Shown: positions 46,716-57,280 of the stretch, in pieces
Position numbering within the stretch: the stretch's first letter is position 1
How the letters are laid out: every line of letters begins with the position of its first letter
Source: Membranipora membranacea
Taxonomy: Eukaryota > Bryozoa > Gymnolaemata > Cheilostomatida > Membraniporidae
DNA length: 64,000 nt
Direction of reading: 5' to 3'
Assembly: GCA_914767715.1 (NCBI GenBank)
Contig: OU612071.1
Span: 20,396,948-20,460,947 of the forward strand
Program-made: the position numbers and the translations under genes
The notes under the pieces: generated by a model
Database searches by the model: none
Told to the model about the DNA's origin: nothing
What the model saw: the letters and a program-made list of their open reading frames with translations, nothing else

Positions 46716-46825
46716 CACAGCCAGCCCTTAAAAGCGTTCGGGATGGCGATCGCGGCCGTAGGCGGTCGTTAACGACCGCCTATGGCCGCGATCGCCATCC
46801 CGAACGCTTTTAAGGGCTGGCTGTG
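46716..46825. repeat. 110-bp GC-rich near-perfect palindrome
   Basis: Two 55-nt arms with no loop, centred between 46770 and 46771 (GTT/AAC). 54 of 55 positions pair; the single exception is G opposite T near the centre. It contains GCGATCGC in both arms and is unusually rich in CpG for this AT-rich window. No coding role. Confidence 0.95.
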
Positions 46826-47734
46826 AGCCTGACTACTGGTGTAAATTACCTGTTGGGTCTGACAGGAGAGCAAACGCTCCTAATGGCCTATAGGGCTTAT
46901 GTGCAAATATTTGATGTAAGATTTGGGTATTCACGTCACTCTAATCAGCAGGATATTATTGATGTGATGAGGCTCAGAGATTGAGTTCCAGCTCATTTTG
47001 CAATAAGGTCGAATAACTCTTGGAGCCTTAAACCAACACCTTTCAATTCCACCCATATTTTTGTCTGTTAACGGGTCAAGGCTGAAGTTCATCGCGTCCT
47101 CATTATTTTATACTCATGACACCGGTGCTGGTGGTCCATGCACTGGTTTGATGTAACAAGAGAAACTTCTAACTAAGATTAAAAAAATTATACCGACTCA
47201 ACAGACACATATTATCCATATATATACTCTCTATATGCTTATATGATGTATGCCTCTGACACTTCATTAAAATAGCCAGCTGCGATCACCACCCCCTGAA
47301 CTCTCGTATTAAAATAAAATACAAACAGAAAATATCCTTGAGGAGCAAAGATAGATAAATACCAGCCATCCAACGTAGAACCACCAAGAGAGGAAGCACC
47401 TTTTTTTAATCTATTTACGATTTTTCAACTAATGCAGCTCAGACTCTTTTTATTTTGTTATACTTATGTGCCGTACTTTTGATGCTATCAACCAATTACA
47501 GAATGGATATTAAAAATTAGGCAATAAACAAACTTCAAACTTAAACATTTCCAACATTCAAGCTAGTGTTAGACTTTATATGAGAGACAACAACTCGACG
47601 AAACAACTGAAAACACCACTTAGTGAGCTGAATTTTGGTTAGTACCTTATTAATCATCCTAGAAGCCTCATTAAAAACTGCACAAACATGGTCTTAGGGG
47701 ATGCCAAATATTCTTTGCATTTTGCAGCCTCGAT
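46826..47734. other. No gene supported
   Basis: Ordinary AT-rich DNA with no recognised features. Confidence 0.4.
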
Positions 47735-48340
47735 ATGTTTTTATTTAAGTTGCGGCAAGTGCTACCTTACTTGCATTTAATAATAAATAACAACGCTCGA
47801 TGGTGCCTTCTACCAGGGAGTACCTCCCTGCTTCTACCCTGCTCTGTGGCTAACAAATTCTTCCGTAATGATACTAGACAAGAGGTAGCACAACTCCTTG
47901 TTGTTCACAATTCTGCCAGACGAATTATATAATTTCTAGAGAACTTAACCGATTAAATCTATTTTCAGATTTGGAGAAATTACAAAATAAAATATTATTA
48001 TTATATAACTTTCACTGGTTACCACAACGGTGCTGGAAATCATGCAATCTACCCTGCAACGGTTTGCAAGTGCCTGCCAGACCGTCCATAAACAATTTCA
48101 CTCTAATGTATGTTTGCCTCATTTGCCATTTATAAAAATGACTTGTTCTGTTGCCCTGTTTCCCTATTATATGCCCGGTCTGACTGATGTACAGCCCTCG
48201 GCCTTAGTTAGGATATATATATTATACTTTTTATATGCTAATCATGTTGTATATAAACTGATGCACACACTGTTGGAGGGAACTCCGGAGTGCGAGTGCG
48301 CTGGTTATTATAACCATTTTAACTTAAGTAAATAGACCAT
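47735..48340 (+). pseudogene. Degraded LINE C-terminal region
   Basis: VANKFFRNDTRQEVAQLLVV then HNSARRII, followed in other frames by DLEKLQNKI and WLPQRCW-like pieces. This follows the LQxxxARxI...LHWLP order of CR1/Jockey-type RT C-termini. Frames change repeatedly. Moderate evidence. Confidence 0.4.
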
Positions 48341-48539
48341 TTTTATTTCTAGATCAAATACTTTTTATTGGGTACATTCTTATGTGTTGGGACTATGTCT
48401 CTTATTATATAAATAATTAAAATGAAATCATTGCCGCAAATCAACTTGAGTTTTTAGTTTAGTTAGGAGTATCAATTTAATGAGAAACATGCAAGAAATC
48501 ACCATCACTCAATACTTGGTACGACCTGCGCTGGCCGTG

Positions 48540-48900
48540 CTACTTGATTAAATGTGGAACGGTCCCACCATCATTAAGGGTGCCTACCCACTACACTAGG
48601 TCCTATTAGACCGCCCTATTTAACAGGCCTCTTAAGCGCAGGCGGCTTGTGTGGGGTAGTACCCTATACCCTTGCCCGCCGTTGCCGGCTACTCTTTTTC
48701 GAAAAGGCAGAGGGGATCTTTATACTGCATGCAAGTACACAGTAGACCTCCTGTATTTATGGTCCTGATCCGAACATACCTGGCCAGGATGAATGGCTTG
48801 TCAGAGCCAAGTCAGAACTGACAGCCGGCACCGGGAATCGAACCTGGATCATAAAATCACAAGTCCTTACCCTTAACCATCAGACCACTCGTGTTTCCAT
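48540..48900 (-). mobile_element. tRNA-derived SINE, minus strand
   Basis: On the minus strand the head has an A box (TGGTCTGATGGT, at 48887-48876) and a perfect B box GGTTCGATTCCC (48844-48833). A long body follows with GGCCAGGTATGTTC and AAAGATCCCCTCTGCC, TTTTCGAAAAAGAGTAGCC, resembling conserved cores of broadly distributed animal SINEs. The 3' end is near 48540. Confidence 0.7.
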
Positions 48901-48909
48901 TTTTATCAG

Positions 48910-50800
48910 TTCTATCACCTGTTTTCAGGCTAAGAAGAATGTTAGAACACAACACATGTGCAGACAACTCTGCCTGCAAAAGCGTCCCACCAAAGTAAAT
49001 TTTTGACACAAAACTAACGTTTAAAATTTGAGGTCATAGACACTGCGAGGCCCAAATCGGCATTATCTAGTTAATTATCGGCACATACCTGTGTAATTAT
49101 TAAACTAATACCAATATCTGTAACATGTTATTCTAACACTCCAGTGGTCAATGAGAGCATAAACAATATTGCAAATTCGCGGTCTTATCTGGTTCACCCT
49201 GGCTGAGGTGTTAAATGTTTTAAGTGTAAAATACTATGTCACTATTTTAGGTCCCATTGGTTTCCAAGGCGCTGTGAGACTTTTTATAGATCTCTTTCCA
49301 GCCGTTGCCTTGCTGACAAAGTATTGCGATGTGATTTTTTGTGAGTCTTTTTTCAAATAATTCACATTTATGCAGTCCCATCAACCATCACCAGCAACTT
49401 ACTTCAATTATATAACTCTGTGTTTAGTTTAACAAGAGGTCACATCTACTATCTTTACCCCGAACAATGTAAAATTTGCCTTGAATCTCCGAAAAAAACG
49501 TTCATTTTAAAATGTGATATTATGCTGCCCAAGTACATGCCTACTTACAGGACACACATAACATAAATGTGCTTTTTAACAAGATCATCAGATCATAGGA
49601 GCCTCAAAGGTAGGAAGTTATATCAAAATCCACTATCTCACCGTTCACCTAAACAGTGCCTTTGTTTAGGATAAATGGTAGGGGAGGTGAATATCCTTGA
49701 GGGTGTGAAGTAACACCAGGTTGGGCATTGTAAGCTCCTTCTGAGTTCCCAGGCCCCAGTCTCCAAAGCGGTTTGATGATATACATATAGGAAGTCCCAA
49801 ATGAGCTGATTCTGACCTGGAGTATTCAATTATAGCATTTTCAGGCCACTCTTTTCAGCATTCTAGGTTATGGTCATCAGATTCTGAGAACATTGACAGT
49901 TTTTGATGTAATATTGATCTGTTCTAAAATCTATATCTCAAAAATTTGAACACCCCATTCCTAATGTTCTAATCTGATAGACGACCATCTTGATTCAGGA
50001 TCGGTTAGACTGGTAGACTTTAAGGCGATTAGTCTTCTTGACCCATCAGGTTGAATCTAGAACAATGCATCATACCATCCTATATCTTTTATGCTCTTAC
50101 CATGATCATGTTCTGTGTCCAATAACAGATCAATAAAACTATGAACAGATATCCGATGAGAGAAATTACCTAGTAATGCCGGACAAAAAAAGATCTGGAT
50201 TGATCGCTGTCGCAATAAAAGTAGAAAAACTCAAAAACTTTGTGTATATGGTTTGTCAAAGTACCCAAGACATTCACTAGAGTTTTGTAGAACCGACAGA
50301 ATCTTCTTTCAGATTTTCCATCATCGTATTCCTCTTTACTCACGGAGCTGGATAGTAGTAAGTGATCCAAGTGGTAAACGGCACCAACGAGTCAATCTAG
50401 AATTGAAAGCATTGCAACATTGAAAGATTTCTCCTGAATGTCCCACAATTGTATCAGTAGACTCCAAATAGAGTGATAAATTAATTGAGCGGTCACGAGT
50501 CGTCTTTTATTGTTGGCCGATCCCTGTCGAGACCTGCCACACCGATAAGTGTTACTGTCTGTTGGCTGTCCTGTGTTACAACGCTGCTTATTAGCACTTG
50601 TATAATTGAGTTGAAAAAGGGTGAAAATTGTCTGCCCACTCATTATCATGATTCTACAGTGAGCAACTTACATACTGACCAATATTTAAAGCTTATTCAG
50701 ATTATGCATCAAAACTCCTCACCACTACACCAAAGATAGTAGATAGATGGTTCGTCCTCAATCTCAACAGAACATCCTTATGAGAGTGAATACTCACCTC
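48910..50800. other. No gene supported upstream of the GPCR
   Basis: AT-rich intergenic DNA. It must hold the GPCR promoter, but no confident TATA or other element can be singled out. Confidence 0.35.
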
Positions 50801-50804
50801 ATGG

Positions 50805-51938
50805 ATGATGGATAACAATACAGCAGACCAAGCGCTACATATCTGTAAGCTTGATTCTATAGAGCGCTGTTACTCTGACATTGCGTGGAAATACATTATA
50901 ATATCAATCAACCTTATCTCAGTGGTGATTAATGCCTTTCATCTGTATGCAGTAGGTAAATTACCATCTTTGCGAGGTAAGACTTATCTTATTATTCTGC
51001 AGCAGATTTCTGTGGCTGACATCTACTCGACATTAATGATTCTGCACTTTATATGCCCTCTTCTACAACTATATGATGGAATGGATCTTCGTCTCGCAGC
51101 TGTCGTGGCTTCCATACAAGGTCACTGCGGACTGATAAGACTTAGTGTTTTGGCTGTTGCCAGTTTAGAGAGATATTTAAACATATGCTATCCATTTGAG
51201 GAGATAGGGAGTTTCAAATTGACCAGACATTGTATAGTTAAGATTATGCTAGCAATTGTTTGGGTTATCGCTTTCTTTGTTTCATTTGCAAAGAACTATA
51301 TTTTCAGGGATCATGTCTGCTTATGGGCAGTATATGGACCGACTATACTAGGAGCTCCCCAATCAGGTGCGATAGTCACAACCTATGTGATCTTTCTCAC
51401 TGTGTTTATAGTTAGCTTCAGTATCAAGATTCTAATGACATTACACAAGCTTCAAAACTCAGGAACAACATCACAAATTGAAAACCATATTACTAAAAAG
51501 GCAGCCCAATATATCATCATCATCAATATAGCTCATTATATTTGCTTGATTCCTGCATACGCGTCCGTTATTTTGATATCCTTTGGTGTCAACGTGACAG
51601 CTTTTAGATGGTTAGTTCACTTAGTTTATAGTATTTATGGAATTTTTAATGTTGTTATCTACGCATGGCTGATGGAACCCTACCGAGTATTACTTAAGAC
51701 TCTTCTAAATGATAACAGCATCACACGAGCATTATCAGAATACAGCCGTAAGAACACGACTTCAAAAGTTCAGAAAGATGACAGGAAATCTATATCAGCT
51801 TACTTCGGTGCAGACGAGGAGCACATCCTCAGAAAACCTTCATCATCATTTTATGAAAGGAGAATCAGCGTGTATGTAATTGATTATTGCAACTCACCCG
51901 CCAAAACAAACTTCCCTGAACAAGAATCTTCTTTTTAG
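50805..51938 (+). CDS. Class A (rhodopsin-like) G-protein-coupled receptor
   Basis: A single-exon, 377-residue seven-helix receptor. TM1 is about 29-51 with Asn43; TM2 about 62-82 with the conserved Asp72 in SVADIY. TM3 is about 105-127 with Cys108 at its start and ERY (122-124) in place of DRY. TM4 is about 143-163. Extracellular loop 2 has Cys172, a likely disulphide partner of Cys108. TM5 is about 189-212, TM6 about 232-260 (no CWxP motif) and TM7 about 267-289 with NVVIY (282-286), an NPxxY variant lacking the Pro. The C-tail is 85 residues, Ser-rich, with basic patches. The short, polar N-terminus has one sequon (NNT). The ligand cannot be predicted; missing CWxP and NPxxY residues suggest a divergent, lineage-specific receptor. 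Two adjacent ATGs start the frame. AATAAA at 52283 is a possible polyadenylation signal. Confidence 0.88.
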   Translation: MMDNNTADQALHICKLDSIERCYSDIAWKYIIISINLISVVINAFHLYAVGKLPSLRGKTYLIILQQISVADIYSTLMILHFICPLLQLYDGMDLRLAAVVASIQGHCGLIRLSVLAVASLERYLNICYPFEEIGSFKLTRHCIVKIMLAIVWVIAFFVSFAKNYIFRDHVCLWAVYGPTILGAPQSGAIVTTYVIFLTVFIVSFSIKILMTLHKLQNSGTTSQIENHITKKAAQYIIIINIAHYICLIPAYASVILISFGVNVTAFRWLVHLVYSIYGIFNVVIYAWLMEPYRVLLKTLLNDNSITRALSEYSRKNTTSKVQKDDRKSISAYFGADEEHILRKPSSSFYERRISVYVIDYCNSPAKTNFPEQESSF

Positions 51939-53280
51939 TTATACACTGACATAATTGATGTTATTTTGAAGATATTGAAATTCAATTTATCTCCATTTAA
52001 TGAGTTTTATGATTGTTGTTATGATTGGGACACATGCTTTTCAACTTGACATGCTCCTGTTCAACAAAGACCAAGGGTGGACAGCCGCCATACATACTCA
52101 TAGATTTTTAAGTATCTAAAATTTTAAGCACATGATTGGACAATTTATTTTACTCATTGTTTTGTGTATAACCATAGCTGATACTCAAACACTATAAATG
52201 TGATCAAACGCAGAAGTGACAGTTGTTATCTATATTTTTACTCCCAGTTGACCAGATGAGAAGCTATTACTTTTATCAGAATAATAAAATACCATCTTTT
52301 AGTGGCTCCTCATGTTTGTGCCATATTTACTGGTTTTGGAATAAAGTTGGTCTCCAAGTATTAATTTTGCTGTTAAAAGAAAACAACAATAAGGTAAGGT
52401 CACTATTATATGCAATGGGCTGTCCACTATGCTGTGACATCGATAGAGGGAATTCCCTCCGGTACGTGACAAGTTGCGTTGAAAAGCAAGTAACACTCTA
52501 GCATCTAAACCAATAACTTAAAAGCCCTCACATGAGCCAAGAGAGAAGCATGTTTATGTGTCTCCAGCCAGCTATAAAAGCCTCGGCGTGCAGAAATTAC
52601 TTTTCACATAAAGATCATCACACATCATCATAGAACTCTATCGCGGTTATCAATTTTTCCGATTTATCTCCACCTAACTCCAAATTATTTGTACACACTA
52701 ATTGAAAGAATTTCTGAAATATGATACTAGTAGCCTTGTAAAATGCTAGACAGATGTATTAGAGCATGAAGATTCCAAATCTTTATTAGGCTCTCAACTC
52801 ATTCCTTGTCTATCAACCTTTAATACTAGGATTCTTGCTCCTGCCTCCTTGACACAATCCAACCCCTTAGACAGATTCAACCATTTAGTCGTGCGCATAC
52901 CACTGCACAACACATAGGTCTTCAGCTAGAAACCATGAATCAAACGCTGTTTCAAAGCCTTGACAAGGACAACCCCCTCATGGACCCCCAAGCAGTATGA
53001 AGTAGTGTTGTATTGAGCCAGCAAAAATGAAAATGAGCCGAGCCACTGAAATTTCCCTAAATTCGGTTGAAAAGAGCGCAGTGAAATGGATTTACATTAC
53101 GACTTCATAAGTGGGATGTCCTACTCCTACACTGTCTGCAGATATCACAATTTAAAAGAATGATGGATGTTCATCCACTAATCACTAGTGCAATTAGCTA
53201 ATAGTACATGTTAAGTTTGATTCAGTTTGTAATATATCATCTAGACATAATGAACTATGTTGAGACCATATGGTCATACT
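51939..53280. other. GPCR 3' flank, no further gene
   Basis: AT-rich. A short open frame at 52223-52501 lacks features. Confidence 0.4.
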
Positions 53281-53284
53281 TATT

Positions 53285-53540
53285 ATGAGTTAATACACTA
53301 ATGATCACACAGATAATATGATGATCAAAATTCAGACGGGGTGGGAATCGAACCCGGGTCCTCATACCTATAGGCAACGTCACTACCATCACTACCATCG
53401 CGCCACTTGCACCAACTAGGTGAGCCTGTAGACAATATAGCTCAGTGTTAGCGGCGTTGCCTGCAAAGCCATATGGACCTGGAATCGAGACCGTTACCAG
53501 AACATTTTGATCATCAACATATTTATTAGTGTATCGTAAT
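53285..53540. mobile_element. Inverted pair of tRNA-derived SINE units
   Basis: Head-to-head tRNA-like units. The minus copy has B box (GGGTTCGATTCCC, 53355-53343) and A box (TGGCGCGATGGTAG, 53404-53391). The plus copy has TAGCTCAGTGTTAG (53438) and a weak B box near 53482. The outer tails are mirror images: TGATGATCAAAAT on the left and ATTTTGATCATCA on the right, with ACACTAAT beyond. Confidence 0.6.
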
Positions 53541-54250
53541 GAGTATGATGGTTGTGACGTACCATAGGGATTGCCGGCTGATTCTTACTGCCCATAAATT
53601 GCCGTCACCTTGGACGTTTGAGAGGCCATAACTTCCTCAATGTTTGGATTCTAAAGCTGGAATTCACTCACATGATAGAATAAAATATGGAGAATAAGAT
53701 GTGATACAAAAGAGCAGCCTCAAACTAAGTCTTTAACGTCAGCTATGGAAATATTTTCAAACGTGTGAAGAATTGAAATTGGAAAAATAAAATGATAGAA
53801 AATCTTAAGCATGATGCATTTATAGCCTTTGATGGTGTCCATTCTGGCAATGAAAATGTGTTGTTAAAATGGGGGAAATTTCGATTGGTGCTCCTTCCAG
53901 GTCTTTAAAAAAGTTTGCAATACCTAGGATTTGACAGAAATGATGTACATTAAAATACAGGTATTGAGCTACATTTTGAGTTGTGAATCATGGTGAGTAT
54001 CACATTTTGAAGAAGGGTTATGGAGCTAGCAAGACAGCATGATTCATATATTACACAATGGGCAAATAGATAGAAATAGTGTACCAATCTTGACAGCAAA
54101 TTTAACCCTCACAAACTTTGGCATCAATAAGTAAGAATTTAGACCAAAGTGACCTAATTCAGATGAGCTATACTTTTTAATTACCTGTTCAACCCAATAT
54201 TGATAACTCCGAAAAACTCAGATACCAGCGAGTCTTCAAGGGATTGATGT
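53541..54250. other. No gene seen
   Basis: Ordinary AT-rich DNA. Confidence 0.4.
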
Positions 54251-54630
54251 GATAAGCCAAATAGCATTATATTATTATTTATTTTACATAAAAATAGTTA
54301 ATATAGAATTATTAACATTATGTATACATATAATATTAATATAATTGATGATTGATTAATCAATCAATTATTATTGTTACATTATTAATATTAATGATTG
54401 ATTCATATTAATTTTTAATTATGATTTGATTGATATTATTAATAATATTATCAATATATTTAATCGATGTAAAATATTTAATTGATTAATAATAATATTA
54501 ATTTAATAATTGATACTTAATTACTAATTATGTTTTATCATTATTTTAAATTAATATAATAAATCAATAATAATATTAATTATTGTTAACTCATATTTAA
54601 ATCTATATCGACCAATTAATATTTATCTAA
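54250..54630. repeat. Extreme AT-rich tract
   Basis: About 380 bp of almost pure A/T with repeated TTAAT, ATTGATT and short palindromes such as TTGATTGATTAATCAATCAA. It may be a matrix-attachment-like or replication-slippage region; no coding content. Confidence 0.6.
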
Positions 54631-54680
54631 AACCATTCAATCATTCTTTTGTGTCACACTTTCTTGTTTCTTGTTTAATG

Positions 54681-54769
54681 AACATTTTCTCAGAAAGATG
54701 ATATAGATGCCAATTAAGTTTTTGTTTTAATACTTAATCGGCATCTATATCATTTCCAAGAAAATGTTT
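54681..54769. repeat. Inverted repeat (hairpin), arms about 38 nt
   Basis: GATATAGATGCC..ATTAAGT pairs with ACTTAAT..GGCATCTATATC, and AACATTTTCT with AGAAAATGTT at the outer ends, around a loop of about 12 nt rich in T. Confidence 0.75.
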
Positions 54770-54815
54770 CTCAAAATTGCCATTAAAAAGAGTGTTATGA
54801 AAAATGTAATCATAG

Positions 54816-54900
54816 TTGAGTTGAGTTGAGTTGAGTTGAGTTGAGTTGAGTTGAGTTGAGTTGAGTTGAGTTGAGTTGAGTTGAGTTGAGTTGAGTTGAG
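54816..54900. repeat. (TTGAG)17 pentanucleotide microsatellite
   Basis: Seventeen exact copies without interruption. It forms the 3' tail of the minus-strand LINE. Confidence 0.97.
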
Positions 54901-55989
54901 TTTATTTTCACATTCATAATTATCCTTTGAAGTGGGAAGCATCAATGATAGTACTTGAATGTTTACAGCATTAAAAAACTGAAATTTGTGTCCAGAGCAC
55001 TGAATTAGATTCTTCTCTTAGAATGGAAATAGTATCATAGCGTTATACGGTTAGGACACTAAAAACAGGGACCCATCTGACTGTTATCTTATTGGCTGTC
55101 CCTAGTAGCATGAATAATTAGCCTGAGAAATTGTCTTGTTTACAAAATTGCAAACAGTAATTATACCCCATACAGTGTCAATGATTAGGGCATTTCTAGA
55201 ATGCTACTAGGGACTGGCTATTTTTGCAAGCCTTTTGCTTTGCAAAAGAAAGCTAATGATGCTATTCCAGATATGGAATTCAATGGTCCAGAGTTATAGT
55301 AATTCATGTGAAATGTAAAAAAACTGCTATTCCTCTTCTCTGTCCTTGCTTTCCTAGGCCTAAAAACTGTATGGCATCTAGAGGATCTCCTGGAATTATT
55401 AAAAATGATTCTATCATGTAGCGGATGTGCACCTTAATAAAATGTGTGGTAGATTGACGTATGATAAAATCATTAAGTGGAGTCAAATCCAGCATATCCA
55501 GGCTATTGCCATATGGCGCATAAGGGAAAATAATTCTGGTGGCAGTGTCTTGAACATGCTCAAGCTTTGATTTGGTAGTGTCTGATAAAAATTGATAAAA
55601 ACTGGTGCACCATAGTTGGGAACTGATATAATGTTAGCACAGTAAAAATAACATAAGCCTACAAATTTCATCACTTGGGAGGGATGGATGTTGTTATTCT
55701 CAAATAATACTGGATTTCGGTGTTCGTGTAAATAGTTCAAATAAAAATTCATAAGAACAGTCTTGTCAGCATTTAAGAGCATATGATTGTTTGCTGACCA
55801 TTGAGCAGTCTGTTCAATGGCTGGTACAATTGATTGGCTATCAGGGTCGCTAACTCTTAAATAGAAAGTGCTATCATCTGCGTACTTGACAGTTTTGAAC
55901 TCAGGAACCAGGAGATCGTTAATGTTTATGAGCCATAATATGGGCCCGAGTTTTGTGCCCTGTGGAGCTCCAACACCATCATTGCTCAT
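54816..55989 (-). pseudogene. LINE reverse transcriptase fragment with 3' tail, minus strand
   Basis: Read on the minus strand from 55989: GVGAPQGTKLGPILWLININ, then VKYADDSTFYLRV with the catalytic Asp pair, and the thumb (QWSANNHMLLNADKTVLMNF). After frame changes, LTPLNDFIIRQSTTHFIKVH and a C-terminal GDPLDAIQFLG precede the stop. The 3' UTR runs to AATAAA directly followed by (CTCAA)17 at 54900-54816, a microsatellite 3' tail as in several CR1/L2-like LINEs. The 5' part of ORF2 is missing (5' truncation near 56.0 kb). Confidence 0.75.
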
Positions 55990-56104
55990 ATTAGATTATC
56001 CTCAGGTACTGTGCATATCACCTATATCACGGTCACTTACTAATTATAGCACTGTGTTATCCGTTGGAACCATACCCCCACGACAACTTACTGGAAGACT
56101 GTAA

Positions 56105-56980
56105 ATTAGAAAATAACCCATCGAGCTATCGCAGATTACAAAATCTACAAACTACAAAAATCTCGCAATGTTATTTATGTTATTGAAAATACAGAATATA
56201 TACATGTAAATATATTCTTAAGTCCCACAACTAGAAACATAAAGTCACGATGGTTATTATATTGTAATATTCATTGTTCAAAATCATTCTTATAGCTACT
56301 AAAGATGTTACTAAAAGTTACAAAGAATGTAAACAATGGTTTAACTGTCTGACTAACTCGATGTTGTATGAAGTGAGTGTGCTTGGGTTTAGTTAGTAGT
56401 ATTTACTATGAGTTGGTCAGCTGGCCTGATTGACAATCAGTAATTACTACGGAGAGAAGTCCGACCAATTCTCTTACCTTTACTGGTACACAACTAAAGA
56501 AAGTAAGTCAATCTCTGCTTTTCTGTACAGTATACATCCCCATTCGTTGAATATGTTATCTCAAGAAGCTGACTGTGAAATGGTGTTTTAATTAACATAG
56601 TCTGAGTCCATGTGTTGTAGACACCCGCAGTATTAAAAGTACCACTCAATGTTCAATGTCCCTTTGAATTAAATCTGACAGACAGTTTAATGCCGCCAGT
56701 TAGTTTGGATACTTGCCAATTAGACACGGATTGCCACTCGTTTCCGAGCCTACTTTGGGTTTTGGTTTGCTGATTTTGGACCAGTCACGCCCCACTAAGA
56801 TTAACTATATATGGAACACCCTTTTGAGCCGGAGAATTTTGCCATTTCTGGTCTAATAACCAATCAATTCCAGAGAATTAATTTTACAGGAAAAAAAGAG
56901 CATAAAGAAAAAGGCAGGAAGACAGAGAGCACCAGATGGCCTTCATATACGATGAGCTGAGTGTAGGTTTCCATCCAGGT
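56105..56980. other. No gene seen
   Basis: AT-rich intergenic DNA between the LINE fragment and the cysteine-rich gene. Confidence 0.4.
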
Positions 56981-56984
56981 GAGT

Positions 56985-57070
56985 CAGTCAGGCCACGACT
57001 ACACTTAGACCACGCCTACACTTAGGCTACGTCTACATTAGTTAGTAATTCAGGCCAAGACTACGTTAGT
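56985..57070. repeat. Short minisatellite, about 17-bp unit
   Basis: GGCCACGACTACACTTA, GACCACGCCTACACTTA, GGCTACGTCTACATTAG and a later GGCCAAGACTACGTTAG are diverged copies of one unit, just upstream of the cysteine-rich gene. Confidence 0.6.
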
Positions 57071-57280
57071 TTCATTTCCATGTTTTATTTAAATAGAATT
57101 TCGATTGATAGAAGTTGAACAAATTATTATAATTTTTCATACTTAGTTGGCATGTGAAATTCTTACGCAAACACAATATATTATATACAATGCATGGGTA
57201 TATAGGAGAAAGCTGCATATGGATTGTCGATGGTTCAATATTCAATATTGCAGGACAGGGAGAACTTAGCTGAGACAATC

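Noticed and set aside
46177-46731. Gene in overlapping open frames
   Set aside because: No conserved motif, overlapping frames in different phases, and a short tandem ATCC run nearby suggests repeat DNA.
54816-54900. Protein-coding repeat (NSTQL...) on the minus strand
   Set aside because: It is a translation of the pentamer microsatellite, which serves as a LINE 3' tail.
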